Positions 35,580 through 46,917 of a DNA stretch of 64,000 bases are shown here, piece by piece. The stretch comes from Vibrio sp. LaRot3 (GTDB lineage Bacteria; Pseudomonadota; Gammaproteobacteria; Enterobacterales; Vibrionaceae). The first letter of the stretch is position 1. The number at the start of each line of letters is the position of its first letter. Made by a program: the position numbers and the translations under genes. The notes beneath the pieces were generated by a model, which worked only from the letters and a program-made list of their open reading frames with translations, did not search any database and had not been told where the DNA came from. The DNA lies in contig NZ_JAPPTI010000008.1 in the NCBI RefSeq assembly GCF_027587025.1, positions 62,001 through 126,000 on the forward strand, written 5' to 3'.

Positions 35580-38408
35580 ATGAGTGAGTATAAAGATACC
35601 CTGAACTTACCTGAAACAGGGTTTCCGATGCGCGGCAATCTGGCTAATCGCGAGCCAGAAATGCTTAAGCGTTGGTATCAAGAAGATCTATACGGTGAAA
35701 TCCGTAAAGCCAAAAAAGGCAAGAAGTCATTTGTTTTGCACGATGGTCCTCCATATGCGAACGGTGATATTCACATTGGTCACGCACTAAACAAGATTCT
35801 TAAAGACATTATTATTAAATCCAAAACTCTTTCAGGTTTTGACGCACCTTACATTCCTGGCTGGGACTGCCACGGTCTACCGATTGAATTAATGGTAGAG
35901 AAAAAGGTTGGTAAGCCAGGTCAAAAAGTTACAGCGGCTGAGTTCCGCGAGAAGTGCCGCGAATACGCAGCAGGCCAAGTTGAAGGTCAAAAAGAGAGCT
36001 TCAAACGTCTAGGCATCATGGGTGAGTGGGATAAGCCATACCGCACTATGGATTTTGCTACAGAAGCAAACATCATCCGTGCTCTAGGTAAAATCGCTGA
36101 CCAAGGTCACCTACTAAAAGGTTTCAAACCTGTTCACTGGTGTACTGACTGTGGTTCAGCACTAGCGGAAGCGGAAGTAGAATACAAAGACAAAGTATCG
36201 CCATCTATCGACGTGCGTTTTAAAGCCGCTGATGAAGCTGCGCTTCTTGCTAAGTTTGATCTAAGTGAAGGTCATGAAGGCGAAGGTGATATCTCAATCG
36301 TTATCTGGACGACAACACCATGGACACTGCCAGCAAACCGCGCAGTATGTCTTCGTGATGATCTAGAGTACGTGTTGATCCAAGTTGAAGGTGAGACGAA
36401 AGAGCGCATCATCGTCGCGGCAGAGCTAGCGAAAGATGTAATGGATCGCGCTGGTATCGAGCACTTCCACAACTTAGGTTTTGCGAAAGGTGCCGATCTT
36501 GAGCTGTCTCAGTTCAACCACCCATTCTACGATTTCACTGTTCCGGCGATCCTTGGTGATCACGTAACAACTGACTCAGGTACTGGTGTGGTTCACACAG
36601 CGCCAGGCCACGGTCAAGAAGACTTCGCAGTCGGTAACAAATACGGTCTAGAAGTGGCTAACCCAGTAGGTTCTAACGGTGTTTACCTACCAGACACTGA
36701 GCTATTTGCTGGTCAGCACGTATTTAAAGCAAATGATGCGGTAGTTGAAACGCTAAAAGAAAAAGGCGCGCTACTACATCATCACGCTTATGAGCACAGC
36801 TACCCACATTGTTGGAGACATAAAACGCCAATTATCTTCCGTGCAACACCACAATGGTTTGTGTCTATGGACCAAGCGGGCCTACGTGCAAAAGCACTAG
36901 AGTCAATCAAGAGTGTTGAGTGGATGCCAGAATGGGGTCAAAGCCGCATTGAAGGTATGATTGAAGGCCGCCCAGAGTGGTGTATCTCTCGTCAACGTAC
37001 TTGGGGGGTGCCAATCGCTCTATTCGTTCATAAAGAAACGGCAGAACTGCACCCAAACACGTTAGAGCTGATTGAGAAAGTTGCTCAATTGGTAGAAGAA
37101 AAAGGCATTCAAGCTTGGTGGGATGTAGAAATTGCAGACCTACTAGGTGACGACGCTGACCAATACGAGAAAGTATTGGATACGCTAGACGTATGGTTCG
37201 ATTCAGGTGTGACTCACTACTCAGTGGTTGATGCACGTGAAGAGTACAGCGGCAACAAAGCCGATCTATACCTAGAAGGTTCAGACCAACACCGTGGTTG
37301 GTTCCAGTCTTCTCTAATTTCATCTATTGCGATGAAAGACGAAGCGCCATACAAGCAAGTGCTAACACACGGCTTCGTAGTTGATGGTCACGGCCGTAAG
37401 ATGTCTAAATCTATCGGTAACGTCGTTGCACCAAAAGACGTAACGAACAAACTAGGTGCAGACATTCTGCGTCTATGGGTTGCGTCAACAGACTACACTG
37501 GTGAAGTTGCGGTTTCTGATGAAATCCTAAAACGCTCTGCAGATGCGTACCGTCGTATTCGTAACACAGCGCGTTTCTTCCTAGCGAACCTAAGTGGTTT
37601 CAACCCAGCAACGGATATCGTTCCTGCTGAAGAGATGGTTGCTCTAGATCGCTGGGCTGTAGGTCGTGCACTAGCGGCGCAAGAAGAGATCATCAAAGCA
37701 TACGACGAGTACAACACACACGGTGTAACTCAGCGTCTAATGCAGTTCTGTTCTATTGAAATGGGCTCATTCTACCTAGATGTAATTAAAGACCGTCAAT
37801 ACACAGCGAAGCAGGGCGGTCACGCTCAACGCAGCTGTCAGACAGCGCTTTACTACATTGTAGAAGCATTGGTTCGTTGGATGGCGCCTATCATGTCATT
37901 CACAGCAGACGAGATCTGGAACGAGATGCCGGGTGAGCGTGACAAGTTCGTATTCACTGGTGAGTGGTTCGAAGGTCTATTCGGTCTTGCTGAAGGTGAA
38001 GAGCTAAGTAATGAATTCTGGGCTGAAATCCAAGCAGTTCGTGGTGGTGTGAACAAGCTTCTAGAAGATGCTCGTAAAGACAAAACCATTGGTGGCTCAC
38101 TGCAAGCGGAAGTAACACTATTTGCAGCAGACGAGCTAGCAGAGAAACTGGCTAAGCTAGAAGACGAACTACGCTTCGCGCTACTGACTTCTGCAGCGGT
38201 TGTTAAACCACTAAGCGAGAAGAGTGACGCGGCACAAGCAACAGACGTTGAAGGCTTGTTCGTTGAAGTGAAAGCGACGGAAGCAGAGAAGTGTGACCGT
38301 TGTTGGCACCACACTCCAGACGTAGGCACTATCGAAGGTCACGAGAAAATCTGTGGTCGTTGTGTGACTAACGTTGAGGGTGAAGGTGAAGAGCGTAAAT
38401 TCGCTTAA
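35580..38408 (+). CDS. ileS: Isoleucyl-tRNA synthetase
   Basis: IleS charges tRNA-Ile. The 942-aa class I synthetase has the HIGH motif at 65-68 ([14 protein letters not shown]), the editing-domain sequence [12 protein letters not shown], the KMSKS motif in [10 protein letters not shown] near residue 606, and a C-terminal zinc finger made of CDRCWHH and CGRCV. Codon choice is strongly optimised compared with its neighbours, as expected for a highly expressed gene. It lies between ribF and lspA. Confidence 0.98.
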   Translation: MSEYKDTLNLPETGFPMRGNLANREPEMLKRWYQEDLYGEIRKAKKGKKSFVLHDGPPYANGDIHIGHALNKILKDIIIKSKTLSGFDAPYIPGWDCHGLPIELMVEKKVGKPGQKVTAAEFREKCREYAAGQVEGQKESFKRLGIMGEWDKPYRTMDFATEANIIRALGKIADQGHLLKGFKPVHWCTDCGSALAEAEVEYKDKVSPSIDVRFKAADEAALLAKFDLSEGHEGEGDISIVIWTTTPWTLPANRAVCLRDDLEYVLIQVEGETKERIIVAAELAKDVMDRAGIEHFHNLGFAKGADLELSQFNHPFYDFTVPAILGDHVTTDSGTGVVHTAPGHGQEDFAVGNKYGLEVANPVGSNGVYLPDTELFAGQHVFKANDAVVETLKEKGALLHHHAYEHSYPHCWRHKTPIIFRATPQWFVSMDQAGLRAKALESIKSVEWMPEWGQSRIEGMIEGRPEWCISRQRTWGVPIALFVHKETAELHPNTLELIEKVAQLVEEKGIQAWWDVEIADLLGDDADQYEKVLDTLDVWFDSGVTHYSVVDAREEYSGNKADLYLEGSDQHRGWFQSSLISSIAMKDEAPYKQVLTHGFVVDGHGRKMSKSIGNVVAPKDVTNKLGADILRLWVASTDYTGEVAVSDEILKRSADAYRRIRNTARFFLANLSGFNPATDIVPAEEMVALDRWAVGRALAAQEEIIKAYDEYNTHGVTQRLMQFCSIEMGSFYLDVIKDRQYTAKQGGHAQRSCQTALYYIVEALVRWMAPIMSFTADEIWNEMPGERDKFVFTGEWFEGLFGLAEGEELSNEFWAEIQAVRGGVNKLLEDARKDKTIGGSLQAEVTLFAADELAEKLAKLEDELRFALLTSAAVVKPLSEKSDAAQATDVEGLFVEVKATEAEKCDRCWHHTPDVGTIEGHEKICGRCVTNVEGEGEERKFA

Positions 38409-38427
38409 TTGCTCGTCATTCTTGGCT

Positions 38428-38513
38428 CTGTAGCGGTGTTGACTGCATTTACTCACTCCATCACATAGGAAATCTATGCTCAGGAGCTTCGTAAATTTGT
38501 CGCCTTGCTACAG
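38428..38513. repeat. Palindromic intergenic element between ileS and lspA
   Basis: An 86-bp imperfect palindrome has outer arms CTGTAGC (38428-38434) and GCTACAG (38507-38513). Inside these, nested pairs are GGTG/CGCC, ATTTAC (38447-38452)/GTAAAT (38491-38496), CTCC/GGAG and CATAG/CTATG around a 5-base loop. Such a structure is typical of a small dispersed intergenic repeat. It resembles sequence I recall from other Vibrio genomes, but I see no second copy in this window. Confidence 0.5.
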
Positions 38514-38563
38514 TACCAATAATTTAGAGCAAACCGTAATTGAACTAATTTAGTATTTCATAG

Positions 38564-38589
38564 CCCCAGTATTTACTGGGGTTATTTTT
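38564..38589 (+). terminator. Terminator or attenuator between ileS and lspA
   Basis: CCCCAGT-attt-ACTGGGG followed by TTATTTTT is a terminator-like hairpin 36 bases before the lspA ATG. It would reduce read-through from ileS into lspA. No separate lspA promoter is obvious after it. Confidence 0.7.
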
Positions 38590-38625
38590 AGGATTCATTC
38601 TTCGACTCATTTTTTAGAGGATAAG

Positions 38626-39144
38626 ATGTCAAACATTCCATTAAAGCAATCAGGTGTTCGTTGGCTTTGGCTGGCGTTGGTGATCTTTCTAGCTGACATC
38701 GGTATCAAATACCTTGTTATGAATAACATGGGTTACGGCTGGAACAATCGCATTGAAATTTTGCCATTTTTTAACCTGCTCTATGTGCATAACTACGGAG
38801 CTGCATTTAGCTTTTTGAGTGATCAAGAAGGTTGGCAGCGATGGTTCTTTACTGGCATCGCGTTTGTTGTCACTGGCATGCTGACTTATTGGATGAGTAA
38901 GCTTCCTGCAAGCGAAAAGTGGAACAATATTGCCTACGCCCTCATCATTGGTGGCGCAGTAGGTAACGTATATGACCGTATCTTGCATGGTTTTGTGGTC
39001 GACTATCTGGATGTCTTTTGGGGCAACTATCATTGGCCAGCATTCAACTTAGCAGATAGTGCAATCTGTATTGGTGCGGCGATGATTATTCTCGATGGCT
39101 TCTTAAGTAAAAAAGAAGACAAACCTCACGCAGATGCCAAATAG
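38626..39144 (+). CDS. lspA: Lipoprotein signal peptidase (signal peptidase II)
   Basis: LspA cleaves the signal peptide of diacylglyceryl-modified prolipoproteins, acting after Lgt, which is also encoded here. The 172-aa protein has four membrane segments, the conserved NYGAAFSFL, the first catalytic Asp region [17 protein letters not shown], and the second in [16 protein letters not shown] precedes the ATG. Neighbours are ileS upstream and fkpB and ispH downstream, the standard order. Confidence 0.97.
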   Translation: MSNIPLKQSGVRWLWLALVIFLADIGIKYLVMNNMGYGWNNRIEILPFFNLLYVHNYGAAFSFLSDQEGWQRWFFTGIAFVVTGMLTYWMSKLPASEKWNNIAYALIIGGAVGNVYDRILHGFVVDYLDVFWGNYHWPAFNLADSAICIGAAMIILDGFLSKKEDKPHADAK

Positions 39145-39167
39145 ACCATTAACCCAATAATAACCCT

Positions 39168-39204
39168 AAGCGCTGTCCGTTGATTCGGACAGCGCTTTTT
39201 ATTA
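39168..39204 (+). terminator. Terminator after lspA
   Basis: AAGCGCTGTCCG-n6-CGGACAGCGCTT with TTTTT following is a strong 12-bp hairpin 24 bases after lspA. It separates lspA from fkpB-ispH. Confidence 0.92.
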
Positions 39205-39261
39205 TGTTGAAGCGGATAATAAAAAATACCTAGCGGTTCGACACGAAAAGGAAGCGATAAC

Positions 39262-39693
39262 GTGACTACCATTACCCAAGATTCAGCTGTAACTTTGCAC
39301 TTCACTATCAAAATGAAGGACGGCTCAGTGGCAGATAGCACTCTCAACATGGGCAAGCCAGCCAAATTGATTATTGGTGATGGCAGTTTGAGTGAAAACT
39401 TTGAACGTTGCTTATTAGGTTTGAATGAAGGTGAACAGAAGGCGATTGAGTTAGCCGCAGCAGACGCTTTTGGAATGCCGAACCCTGACAACGTTCACCA
39501 TATGGAACGTGCGAAATTTGCCGGTGATTCTGAAGTGGAAGTTGGCACAATTATGGCGTTTTCTGGCCCTGATGGAATGGAGATCCCCGGCATAATCACT
39601 GATATTGCGGGAGATTCTGTCACGGTTGATTTTAACCACCCGTTAGCGGGACAAGATGTGACTTTTGAAGTTGAAATTTTGTCTGTAGAATAG
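39262..39693 (+). CDS. fkpB: FKBP-type peptidyl-prolyl isomerase (SlpA type)
   Basis: This 143-aa FKBP of the SlyD-like/SlpA class has [16 protein letters not shown], the insert-in-flap region [16 protein letters not shown], and [19 protein letters not shown]. It is a cytoplasmic prolyl isomerase and chaperone. The start is GTG at 39262 with AAGGAAG upstream. It precedes ispH by 29 bp and is probably co-transcribed with it, as in E. coli. Confidence 0.95.
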   Translation: MTTITQDSAVTLHFTIKMKDGSVADSTLNMGKPAKLIIGDGSLSENFERCLLGLNEGEQKAIELAAADAFGMPNPDNVHHMERAKFAGDSEVEVGTIMAFSGPDGMEIPGIITDIAGDSVTVDFNHPLAGQDVTFEVEILSVE

Positions 39694-39722
39694 CGAGCCA
39701 AAAAGTAGACCCATCCACTACC

Positions 39723-40685
39723 ATGAGCAATGAAATGAAGATCCTATTATCCAACCCGCGAGGTTTCTGTGCTGGTGTTGATCGTGCTATCAGCATTGTT
39801 GAGCGCGCGCTAGAGATGTACCAACCTCCAATTTACGTGCGACATGAAGTTGTGCATAACCGTTTCGTGGTGGAAGGTTTAAAACAGCGTGGAGCTATCT
39901 TCGTTGAAGAGTTACATGAAGTTCCTGATGACAACATCGTTATCTTTTCTGCTCATGGTGTTTCGCAAGCAGTGCGACAAGAAGCTAAAGCGCGTGATCT
40001 CACCGTGTTTGATGCCACTTGCCCATTGGTAACCAAAGTCCATATGGAAGTAGCTCGTGCCAGTCGTCGTCATATGGAAGTGGTATTAATTGGTCATGCT
40101 GGTCATCCGGAAGTGGAAGGCACAATGGGGCAATACTCGAGTGATGATGGCGGTATGTACTTAGTGGAAGTTCCTGCTGACGTTGAAAAGCTGGTGGCTA
40201 AGGTCAAAGACCCGTCTAACCTTCATTACGTTAGCCAAACAACGCTGTCAGTGGACGAAACCGCAGATGTGATTGCAGAGCTACGTCGCGTGTTCCCAGA
40301 GATTCAAGGTCCGCGTAAAGACGACATCTGTTATGCGACTCAAAACCGTCAAGATGCAGTGCGTGACTTAGCCAATGACGTGGATGTTGTCGTCGTTGTT
40401 GGTTCGAAAAACTCGTCTAACTCAACTCGCCTAAAAGAGTTGGCAGAAAAGCTTGGCACGCCGGGTTACCTAACTGATTGTCCGGAAGACATTAAACCTG
40501 AGTGGTTTGATGGTAAAACCAATGTTGGGGTAACCGCAGGTGCATCAGCGCCAGAAGAGTTGGTCAATCAGATCCTCGACCGTATTAAAGAACTAGGTGC
40601 AACGAGTGTTGAAGACCTAGTGGGCCGTGAAGAGAACATGTTCTTTGAAGTGCCAAAAGAGCTGCAAATTAAGCAGATAGACTAA
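39723..40685 (+). CDS. ispH: 4-hydroxy-3-methylbut-2-enyl diphosphate reductase
   Basis: IspH is the last enzyme of the MEP isoprenoid pathway and makes IPP and DMAPP. Its [4Fe-4S] cysteines are in [12 protein letters not shown] (C16), [12 protein letters not shown] and [11 protein letters not shown]. The catalytic Glu region [14 protein letters not shown] is present. The 320-aa frame starts at ATG 39723; an ATG four codons later (MKILLS) would place the first Cys at position 12 as in E. coli and is an alternative. A terminator follows. Confidence 0.97.
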   Translation: MSNEMKILLSNPRGFCAGVDRAISIVERALEMYQPPIYVRHEVVHNRFVVEGLKQRGAIFVEELHEVPDDNIVIFSAHGVSQAVRQEAKARDLTVFDATCPLVTKVHMEVARASRRHMEVVLIGHAGHPEVEGTMGQYSSDDGGMYLVEVPADVEKLVAKVKDPSNLHYVSQTTLSVDETADVIAELRRVFPEIQGPRKDDICYATQNRQDAVRDLANDVDVVVVVGSKNSSNSTRLKELAEKLGTPGYLTDCPEDIKPEWFDGKTNVGVTAGASAPEELVNQILDRIKELGATSVEDLVGREENMFFEVPKELQIKQID

Positions 40686-40720
40686 GTATCAGGCTTAGCC
40701 CAACAGACTCTCATTTAGAT

Positions 40721-40747
40721 AAGGCGACTCACCGAGTCGCCTTTTTT
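40721..40747 (+). terminator. Terminator after ispH
   Basis: AAGGCGACTC-acc-GAGTCGCC followed by six T residues, 36 bases after the ispH stop, is a canonical Rho-independent terminator. Confidence 0.93.
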
Positions 40748-40773
40748 GTGTCCCTTAATTAATACGTAATAGT

Positions 40774-40802
40774 AAAAAAGACTCCCTGTGAGGGAGTCTT
40801 TT
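40774..40802. terminator. Terminator after cstA, probably bidirectional
   Basis: AAAAGACTCCC-tgtga-GGGAGTCTTTT is an 11-bp inverted repeat. On the minus strand it ends in TTTTTTAC and serves the convergent cstA transcript, 52 bases after that stop codon. On the plus strand it also has a short T-run. Confidence 0.85.
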
Positions 40803-40854
40803 CAGCTTCTCAGGCCAAGAGAGAAGCACTAGCAAGCGAAAGTGCTAAAGAGTA

Positions 40855-42339
40855 TTAGGCCGTTTTGGTGTCAGCTTGCGGTTTCTCTTCGTCCGCTAAG
40901 TCTGTCTCACCTTTGCCTTTAGACGTAATCATTACGTAAGCTGTCACGGCCAACGCAAAGCCAACACCAACGAAGGTTGAGATTTGCATCGGTAGGCCAA
41001 AGCCTAGGCTGCTGTTGTTCAGAATGAAGGTGACACAAACCGTGGTCATGAACATTGCTGGTACAGTGGTAATCCAGTGGAACTTGTTGTGGCGCAGCAA
41101 GTATGCCGATGCAGTCCAAAGCATCATTACCGCTGTTGATTGGTTAGCAAAGCCGAAGTAGCGCCAGATGATACCGAAGTCAACCTGAGTCAGAATGCCA
41201 CCAAGAACAAATAGCGGTACAGCCATCATTAGGCGGTTGCGCAGTGTTTTCTGTTCCATGTTGAAGTATTCAGCAAGGATTAAGCGGCTAGAGCGGAATG
41301 CCGTGTCACCAGATGTGATAGGCAGAATGACCACACCAAGGAAGGCCAAGATACCGCCAAATACGCCTAACAGACCAAATGATGAGGAGTAAACCACGTT
41401 ACCCGGACCACCGTTGGCAACTGCTTCTTGAAGTGCATCAAGTGAGCCGAAGAATGACAGTGCGATAGCACACCAGATAAGTGCGATAACACCTTCACCA
41501 ATCATTGCTCCGTAGAATACAAAGCGACCATTTTTTTCATTTTCCATACAACGCGCCATCAGTGGAGACTGAGTCGCGTGGAAGCCTGAGATAGCACCAC
41601 ATGCGATGGTAATGAATAGTGCAGGCCATAGTGGCATATCGTTAGGGTTTAGGTTTGTGAACATATCGCTCACTTCAAAACCACCTAATACCGTGTGCTC
41701 ACTTGAGAACGCGATGGCTGTCATCAGGCCAACAGACATGAAGATCAGCAGTGCGCCGAACAGTGGGTAGAAGCGGCCAATGATTTTATCGACAGGGACT
41801 ATCGTTGCGATGATGTAGTAACCGAAGATGATTGCCACCATAGATGTCATGCTAACGGTTAGACTGGTTTGATCGTTGATTAGGTTAGTGATCATTCCCG
41901 CAGGAGCAGAAACAAATACCACACCTACTAGCAGTAGAAGAACAATGGCAAAGATGTTCATAAAGTGTTTAGCGCCATTGCCTAGGTATCGGCCAGTAAT
42001 TGTTGGTACAGATGCACCGCCATTGCGAATAGAAAGCATACCTGAGAAGTAGTCGTGCACAGCACCTGCAAAGATACAGCCAACGACGATCCAAAGCATT
42101 GCAGCAGGGCCATACAGTGCACCCATAATCGGTCCGAAAATTGGGCCAACACCGGCAATGTTTAACAGTTGAACGAGGTAAACTTTTTTCGTCGACATGG
42201 GTACAAAGTCGACACCATCCGTTTTGGTGTGTGCTGGAGTTTGGCGTTTTTCGTTAATACCAAATACTTTTTCAACGAAAGTACCATATATAAAGTAGCC
42301 ACCGATCAGTGCTGCTACACAAGTAAGAAACCACAACAT
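40855..42339 (-). CDS. cstA: CstA/BtsT-family carbon starvation (pyruvate/peptide) transporter
   Basis: This is a membrane protein of about 13 segments and 494 aa, shorter than the roughly 700-aa E. coli CstA and BtsT. The family core is present: LNIAGVGPIFGPIMGALYGP, VGCIFAGAVHDYFSGMLS, FHATQSPLMARCMENEKNGRF and the conserved SGDTAFRSSRLI. I start at ATG 42339 (MLWFLTCV), with AGGA upstream; the open frame extends ten codons to a TTG. E. coli BtsT imports pyruvate under control of BtsSR. Here btsSR homologues are 4 kb away and five BtsR-like half-sites lie upstream, so pyruvate uptake is a reasonable inference. Confidence 0.9.
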   Translation of the reverse strand: MLWFLTCVAALIGGYFIYGTFVEKVFGINEKRQTPAHTKTDGVDFVPMSTKKVYLVQLLNIAGVGPIFGPIMGALYGPAAMLWIVVGCIFAGAVHDYFSGMLSIRNGGASVPTITGRYLGNGAKHFMNIFAIVLLLLVGVVFVSAPAGMITNLINDQTSLTVSMTSMVAIIFGYYIIATIVPVDKIIGRFYPLFGALLIFMSVGLMTAIAFSSEHTVLGGFEVSDMFTNLNPNDMPLWPALFITIACGAISGFHATQSPLMARCMENEKNGRFVFYGAMIGEGVIALIWCAIALSFFGSLDALQEAVANGGPGNVVYSSSFGLLGVFGGILAFLGVVILPITSGDTAFRSSRLILAEYFNMEQKTLRNRLMMAVPLFVLGGILTQVDFGIIWRYFGFANQSTAVMMLWTASAYLLRHNKFHWITTVPAMFMTTVCVTFILNNSSLGFGLPMQISTFVGVGFALAVTAYVMITSKGKGETDLADEEKPQADTKTA

Positions 42340-42423
42340 AGCTCTTGTCCTAAAGTGAATTGTTTTCAATCTCAGGGTGCATAGTAAAGGGGCGGTGCGC
42401 TAGATTCATTCGACTTCCTAGTC

Positions 42424-42512
42424 AGTGGTCATATAGCGTGTTTAGTGGTGATTTAACAAATTAAGTGGTTTTTGTGGCGCTTGAGTGGTCATGGATTCAA
42501 TTTAGTGGTTAC
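42424..42512 (-). promoter_or_regulatory. Five-copy BtsR-type operator array upstream of cstA
   Basis: AGTGGT (minus strand ACCACT) occurs at 42424, 42444, 42464, 42484 and 42504, exactly 20 bp apart. On the cstA strand the sites extend to ACCACTGA, ACCACTAA, ACCACTTA, ACCACTCA and ACCACTAA. The known E. coli BtsR motif at btsT is ACC(G/A)CT(C/T)A in direct repeat with a 13-bp spacer. The cstA ATG is 85 bases beyond the nearest site; a weak -10 TACTAT with no good -35 lies between, as expected for an activator-dependent promoter. Confidence 0.8.
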
Positions 42513-42546
42513 ACTGTTGGCAAGGTGAAAATTCAAAGGAAAAACA

Positions 42547-42888
42547 ATGATAAAGCAGTTAGGTTTACTGTCATTGGCATTATTGGCTGGTTGCGCGAGT
42601 TCAGTTGAAGAATTAGCTCAGCAAGGTGACTGGCATCAAATTGGTTATCAAGATGGCATCAGTGGCAATAACTCTCGTTCAGTTCAAGAACTGGTGAGTT
42701 TAGGGGCAGCGATACAAGCCGATTATGACCAAGGTTACCTTGAGGGAATTACGGAGTTTTGTAATCCGAACGTTGCCTATCAAATTGGGCTGTCTGGTCA
42801 GTATTATGAAGGGGTATGTGAAGGTACAGAGCAAGCGCAGAAGTTTCGCATGGAGTGGCAGCGCGGTTGGAATGAATATCAGAATTAA
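42547..42888 (+). CDS. DUF2799 lipoprotein
   Basis: This 113-aa protein has a lipoprotein signal with lipobox LAGC (Cys16). The body has the DUF2799 pattern: WHQIGYQDGISG, a helical middle, DQGYLEGITEFCNP, GLSGQYYEGVC and a C-terminal WQRGWNEY. The function of DUF2799 is unknown. AAGGA precedes the ATG. The gene is divergent from cstA and shares its upstream region, so the BtsR-like array might also influence it. Confidence 0.82.
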   Translation: MIKQLGLLSLALLAGCASSVEELAQQGDWHQIGYQDGISGNNSRSVQELVSLGAAIQADYDQGYLEGITEFCNPNVAYQIGLSGQYYEGVCEGTEQAQKFRMEWQRGWNEYQN

Positions 42889-42920
42889 TGGCTTAAAACA
42901 CAAGCTTTAAGCCATTGTTT
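42888..42920. terminator. Bidirectional terminator between the DUF2799 gene and murQ
   Basis: ATGGCTTAAA at 42888-42897 pairs with TTTAAGCCAT at 42906-42915 around an 8-base loop, followed by TGTTTTC on the plus strand. It lies between two convergent genes and starts at the last base of the DUF2799 stop codon. Confidence 0.7.
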
Positions 42921-42928
42921 TCATTCGT

Positions 42929-44979
<2,051 letters not shown>

Positions 44980-45060
44980 ATCCAATTTTAACTATTTGAA
45001 TGACTTATTCATTGTATACCGAGATTAATCGGAATAACCTTGAAGCCATAGCGAAATTTA

Positions 45061-45110
45061 TACCAATCGCCCTAACTTCCAATAATGAGTAAATCATTAG
45101 TGCGATTGGC
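45061..45110. repeat. Nested palindromic intergenic element upstream of nagZ
   Basis: CCAATCGC (45063-45070) and GCGATTGG (45102-45109) are inverted arms, and between them TAATGA-gtaaa-TCATTA forms a second inner hairpin. The outer ends TATACCAATCGC resemble an intergenic repeat that I associate with Vibrio and related genomes. It lies in the anmK/nagZ divergent region 20 bases before the nagZ start. Confidence 0.5.
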
Positions 45111-45130
45111 CCTTTATATCAGGAGACATT

Positions 45131-46117
45131 ATGGGCCCGTTATGGCTAGACGTTGCAGGATACGAACTTACGGCTGAAGATAAAGAAATTTTGCAGCACC
45201 CAACCGTCGGTGGTGTGATTCTATTTGGCCGCAACTACCACGATAACGAGCAGCTATTGGCGTTAACTACGGCAATGCGTAAAGCTGCGAAGCGTCCAAT
45301 TCTGATTGGTGTTGACCAAGAAGGTGGCCGAGTGCAACGCTTCCGCGAAGGCTTTTCTCGTATTCCTACTGCTCAATTGTATGCGCAACAAGATAATGGT
45401 GAGCAACTCGCTCAACAAGGTGGTTGGCTAATGGCAGCGGAGCTGATTGCCCATGATATCGATTTAAGCTTCGCCCCTGTACTTGATAAGGGGTTTGATT
45501 GTAAGGCGATTGGTGACCGTGCTTTTGGTGACGATGTCGATACCATTTTGTGCCACAGTACCGCTTTTATGCAGGGTATGAAATCCGTCGGGATGGCGAC
45601 AACGGGTAAACACTTCCCGGGCCATGGTGGCGTGATTGCTGATTCTCACTTAGAAACCCCTTATGACGAGCGTGATTCGATTCTTGAGCAAGATATGGCG
45701 ATTTTTAAAGCGCAAATTGAAGCGGGCACTTTAGACGCGATGATGCCAGCACACGTAATTTATCCCCAATATGATGACCAACCAGCCAGTGGTTCTCAAT
45801 TTTGGTTGAAGAAAGTGCTTAGAGAGCAGCTTGGCTTTAAAGGTATTGTCTTCTCAGATGATTTAAACATGGAAGGAGCGGCGATCATGGGTGGCGCAGC
45901 GGAACGTTCGCATCAAGCCTTAGTTGCTGGCTGTGATATGATCTTGCTATGTAACAACCGCGATCAGCAAGTGGAAGTGTTAGATAACTTACCGATTTTA
46001 GAATTTCCAGAAGCGATGACTCTTCTAAAGAAACAGTCGTTCACAATGGCTGATTTGCAGCGCAGCGAAGAGTGGAAACAAGCCTCTGACGCAATGAAAC
46101 GTATATTAGAAGGTTAA
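45131..46117 (+). CDS. nagZ: Beta-N-acetylglucosaminidase NagZ
   Basis: NagZ is the cytoplasmic glycoside hydrolase family 3 enzyme that removes GlcNAc from GlcNAc-anhydro-MurNAc peptides in cell-wall recycling. The 328-aa sequence has the family motif [15 protein letters not shown] with the catalytic His, the nucleophile Asp in [10 protein letters not shown], and [17 protein letters not shown] precedes the ATG. It stands opposite the anmK-murQ operon, so three recycling steps are encoded together. Confidence 0.97.
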   Translation: MGPLWLDVAGYELTAEDKEILQHPTVGGVILFGRNYHDNEQLLALTTAMRKAAKRPILIGVDQEGGRVQRFREGFSRIPTAQLYAQQDNGEQLAQQGGWLMAAELIAHDIDLSFAPVLDKGFDCKAIGDRAFGDDVDTILCHSTAFMQGMKSVGMATTGKHFPGHGGVIADSHLETPYDERDSILEQDMAIFKAQIEAGTLDAMMPAHVIYPQYDDQPASGSQFWLKKVLREQLGFKGIVFSDDLNMEGAAIMGGAAERSHQALVAGCDMILLCNNRDQQVEVLDNLPILEFPEAMTLLKKQSFTMADLQRSEEWKQASDAMKRILEG

Positions 46118-46137
46118 TCTTTCTGCCCATCGTTCGT

Positions 46138-46166
46138 AAAAAATCCCGCATCGCGCGGGATTTTTT
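46138..46166. terminator. Terminator shared by nagZ and btsR
   Basis: AATCCCGC-atcgc-GCGGGATT with TTTT following and A residues before the stem lies between the convergent nagZ and btsR genes. Its right end touches the btsR stop codon. Confidence 0.88.
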
Positions 46167-46884
46167 AATGGAATCCGAGTAGCTCTTTAAGCGTTTTTAA
46201 ATAGCGGCGACTGACAGGAATAGGGTGATCACTGCATGTGATGATTTCCGCAAGGCCATTCTCAAGCAGTTTGATCTCTTTAATCGCTTTTACATTGATC
46301 AGGTATTGACGATGACAACGAACGAGCGGCGTTTTTTCTTCCAATACTTTGAGCGTGAGCTGACAAGTTGCGGCTTGTTCTGCCGTTTGTACATGAACGC
46401 CACTGATATCACTGTAAGCGAACTCAATATCTTGCGTTGGAATAATCACGATACGGTTTAAGCCAATACAGGGCACTTGGTCTAAGGTTTGCGGTGCGAC
46501 GGCATCATAGCGCTGCTGGTTGCGCTGCTCGGTTTTTAATAGCCTTTGTATAGTTTTATCTAGGCGCTCGGTATCGACAGGCTTGAGTAGATAGTCAAAG
46601 GCATTGTCTTCAAAGGCTTGAATAGCAAACTGGTCATAAGCGGTGACAAACACGACGTTAGGCATGGTGTCTGGGTCGAGCATACCGAGTAGTTCAATAC
46701 CGGTGATTTGTGGCATCTGAATATCAAGAAACACCACATCCGGTTTGAGTTGGTTGATCTTCTTTAAACCTTCAATAGCATTACTGGCTTGATCGATAAC
46801 CTCAATCTGCCCCGTTTCTTCTAAAAGCTCGGTAAGCTCTTCGCGAGCAAATAGCTCATCGTCGATGACCAAAGCTGTCAGCAT
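46165..46884 (-). CDS. btsR: LytTR-family response regulator BtsR
   Basis: This protein is very similar to E. coli BtsR (YehT), the regulator that activates the pyruvate transporter gene btsT. From the ATG at 46884 it is 239 aa, the same as E. coli, and the phospho-acceptor Asp is D54 in VVFLDIQMP. An ATG three codons upstream has its AAGGA too close, whereas AAGGA is correctly spaced for 46884. The LytTR DNA-binding domain covers about 135-239 (TPLVRCHRQYLIN, PVSRRYLKTLKELLG). The gene lies 33 bp after btsS. Confidence 0.93.
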   Translation of the reverse strand: MLTALVIDDELFAREELTELLEETGQIEVIDQASNAIEGLKKINQLKPDVVFLDIQMPQITGIELLGMLDPDTMPNVVFVTAYDQFAIQAFEDNAFDYLLKPVDTERLDKTIQRLLKTEQRNQQRYDAVAPQTLDQVPCIGLNRIVIIPTQDIEFAYSDISGVHVQTAEQAATCQLTLKVLEEKTPLVRCHRQYLINVKAIKEIKLLENGLAEIITCSDHPIPVSRRYLKTLKELLGFH

Positions 46885-46917
46885 GGTATCCATTCCTTAT
46901 ACAGTTGTTCGGTGTCA

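Noticed and set aside
46138..46166. Hairpin after nagZ as a regulatory RNA
   Set aside because: It is a normal Rho-independent terminator between convergent genes.
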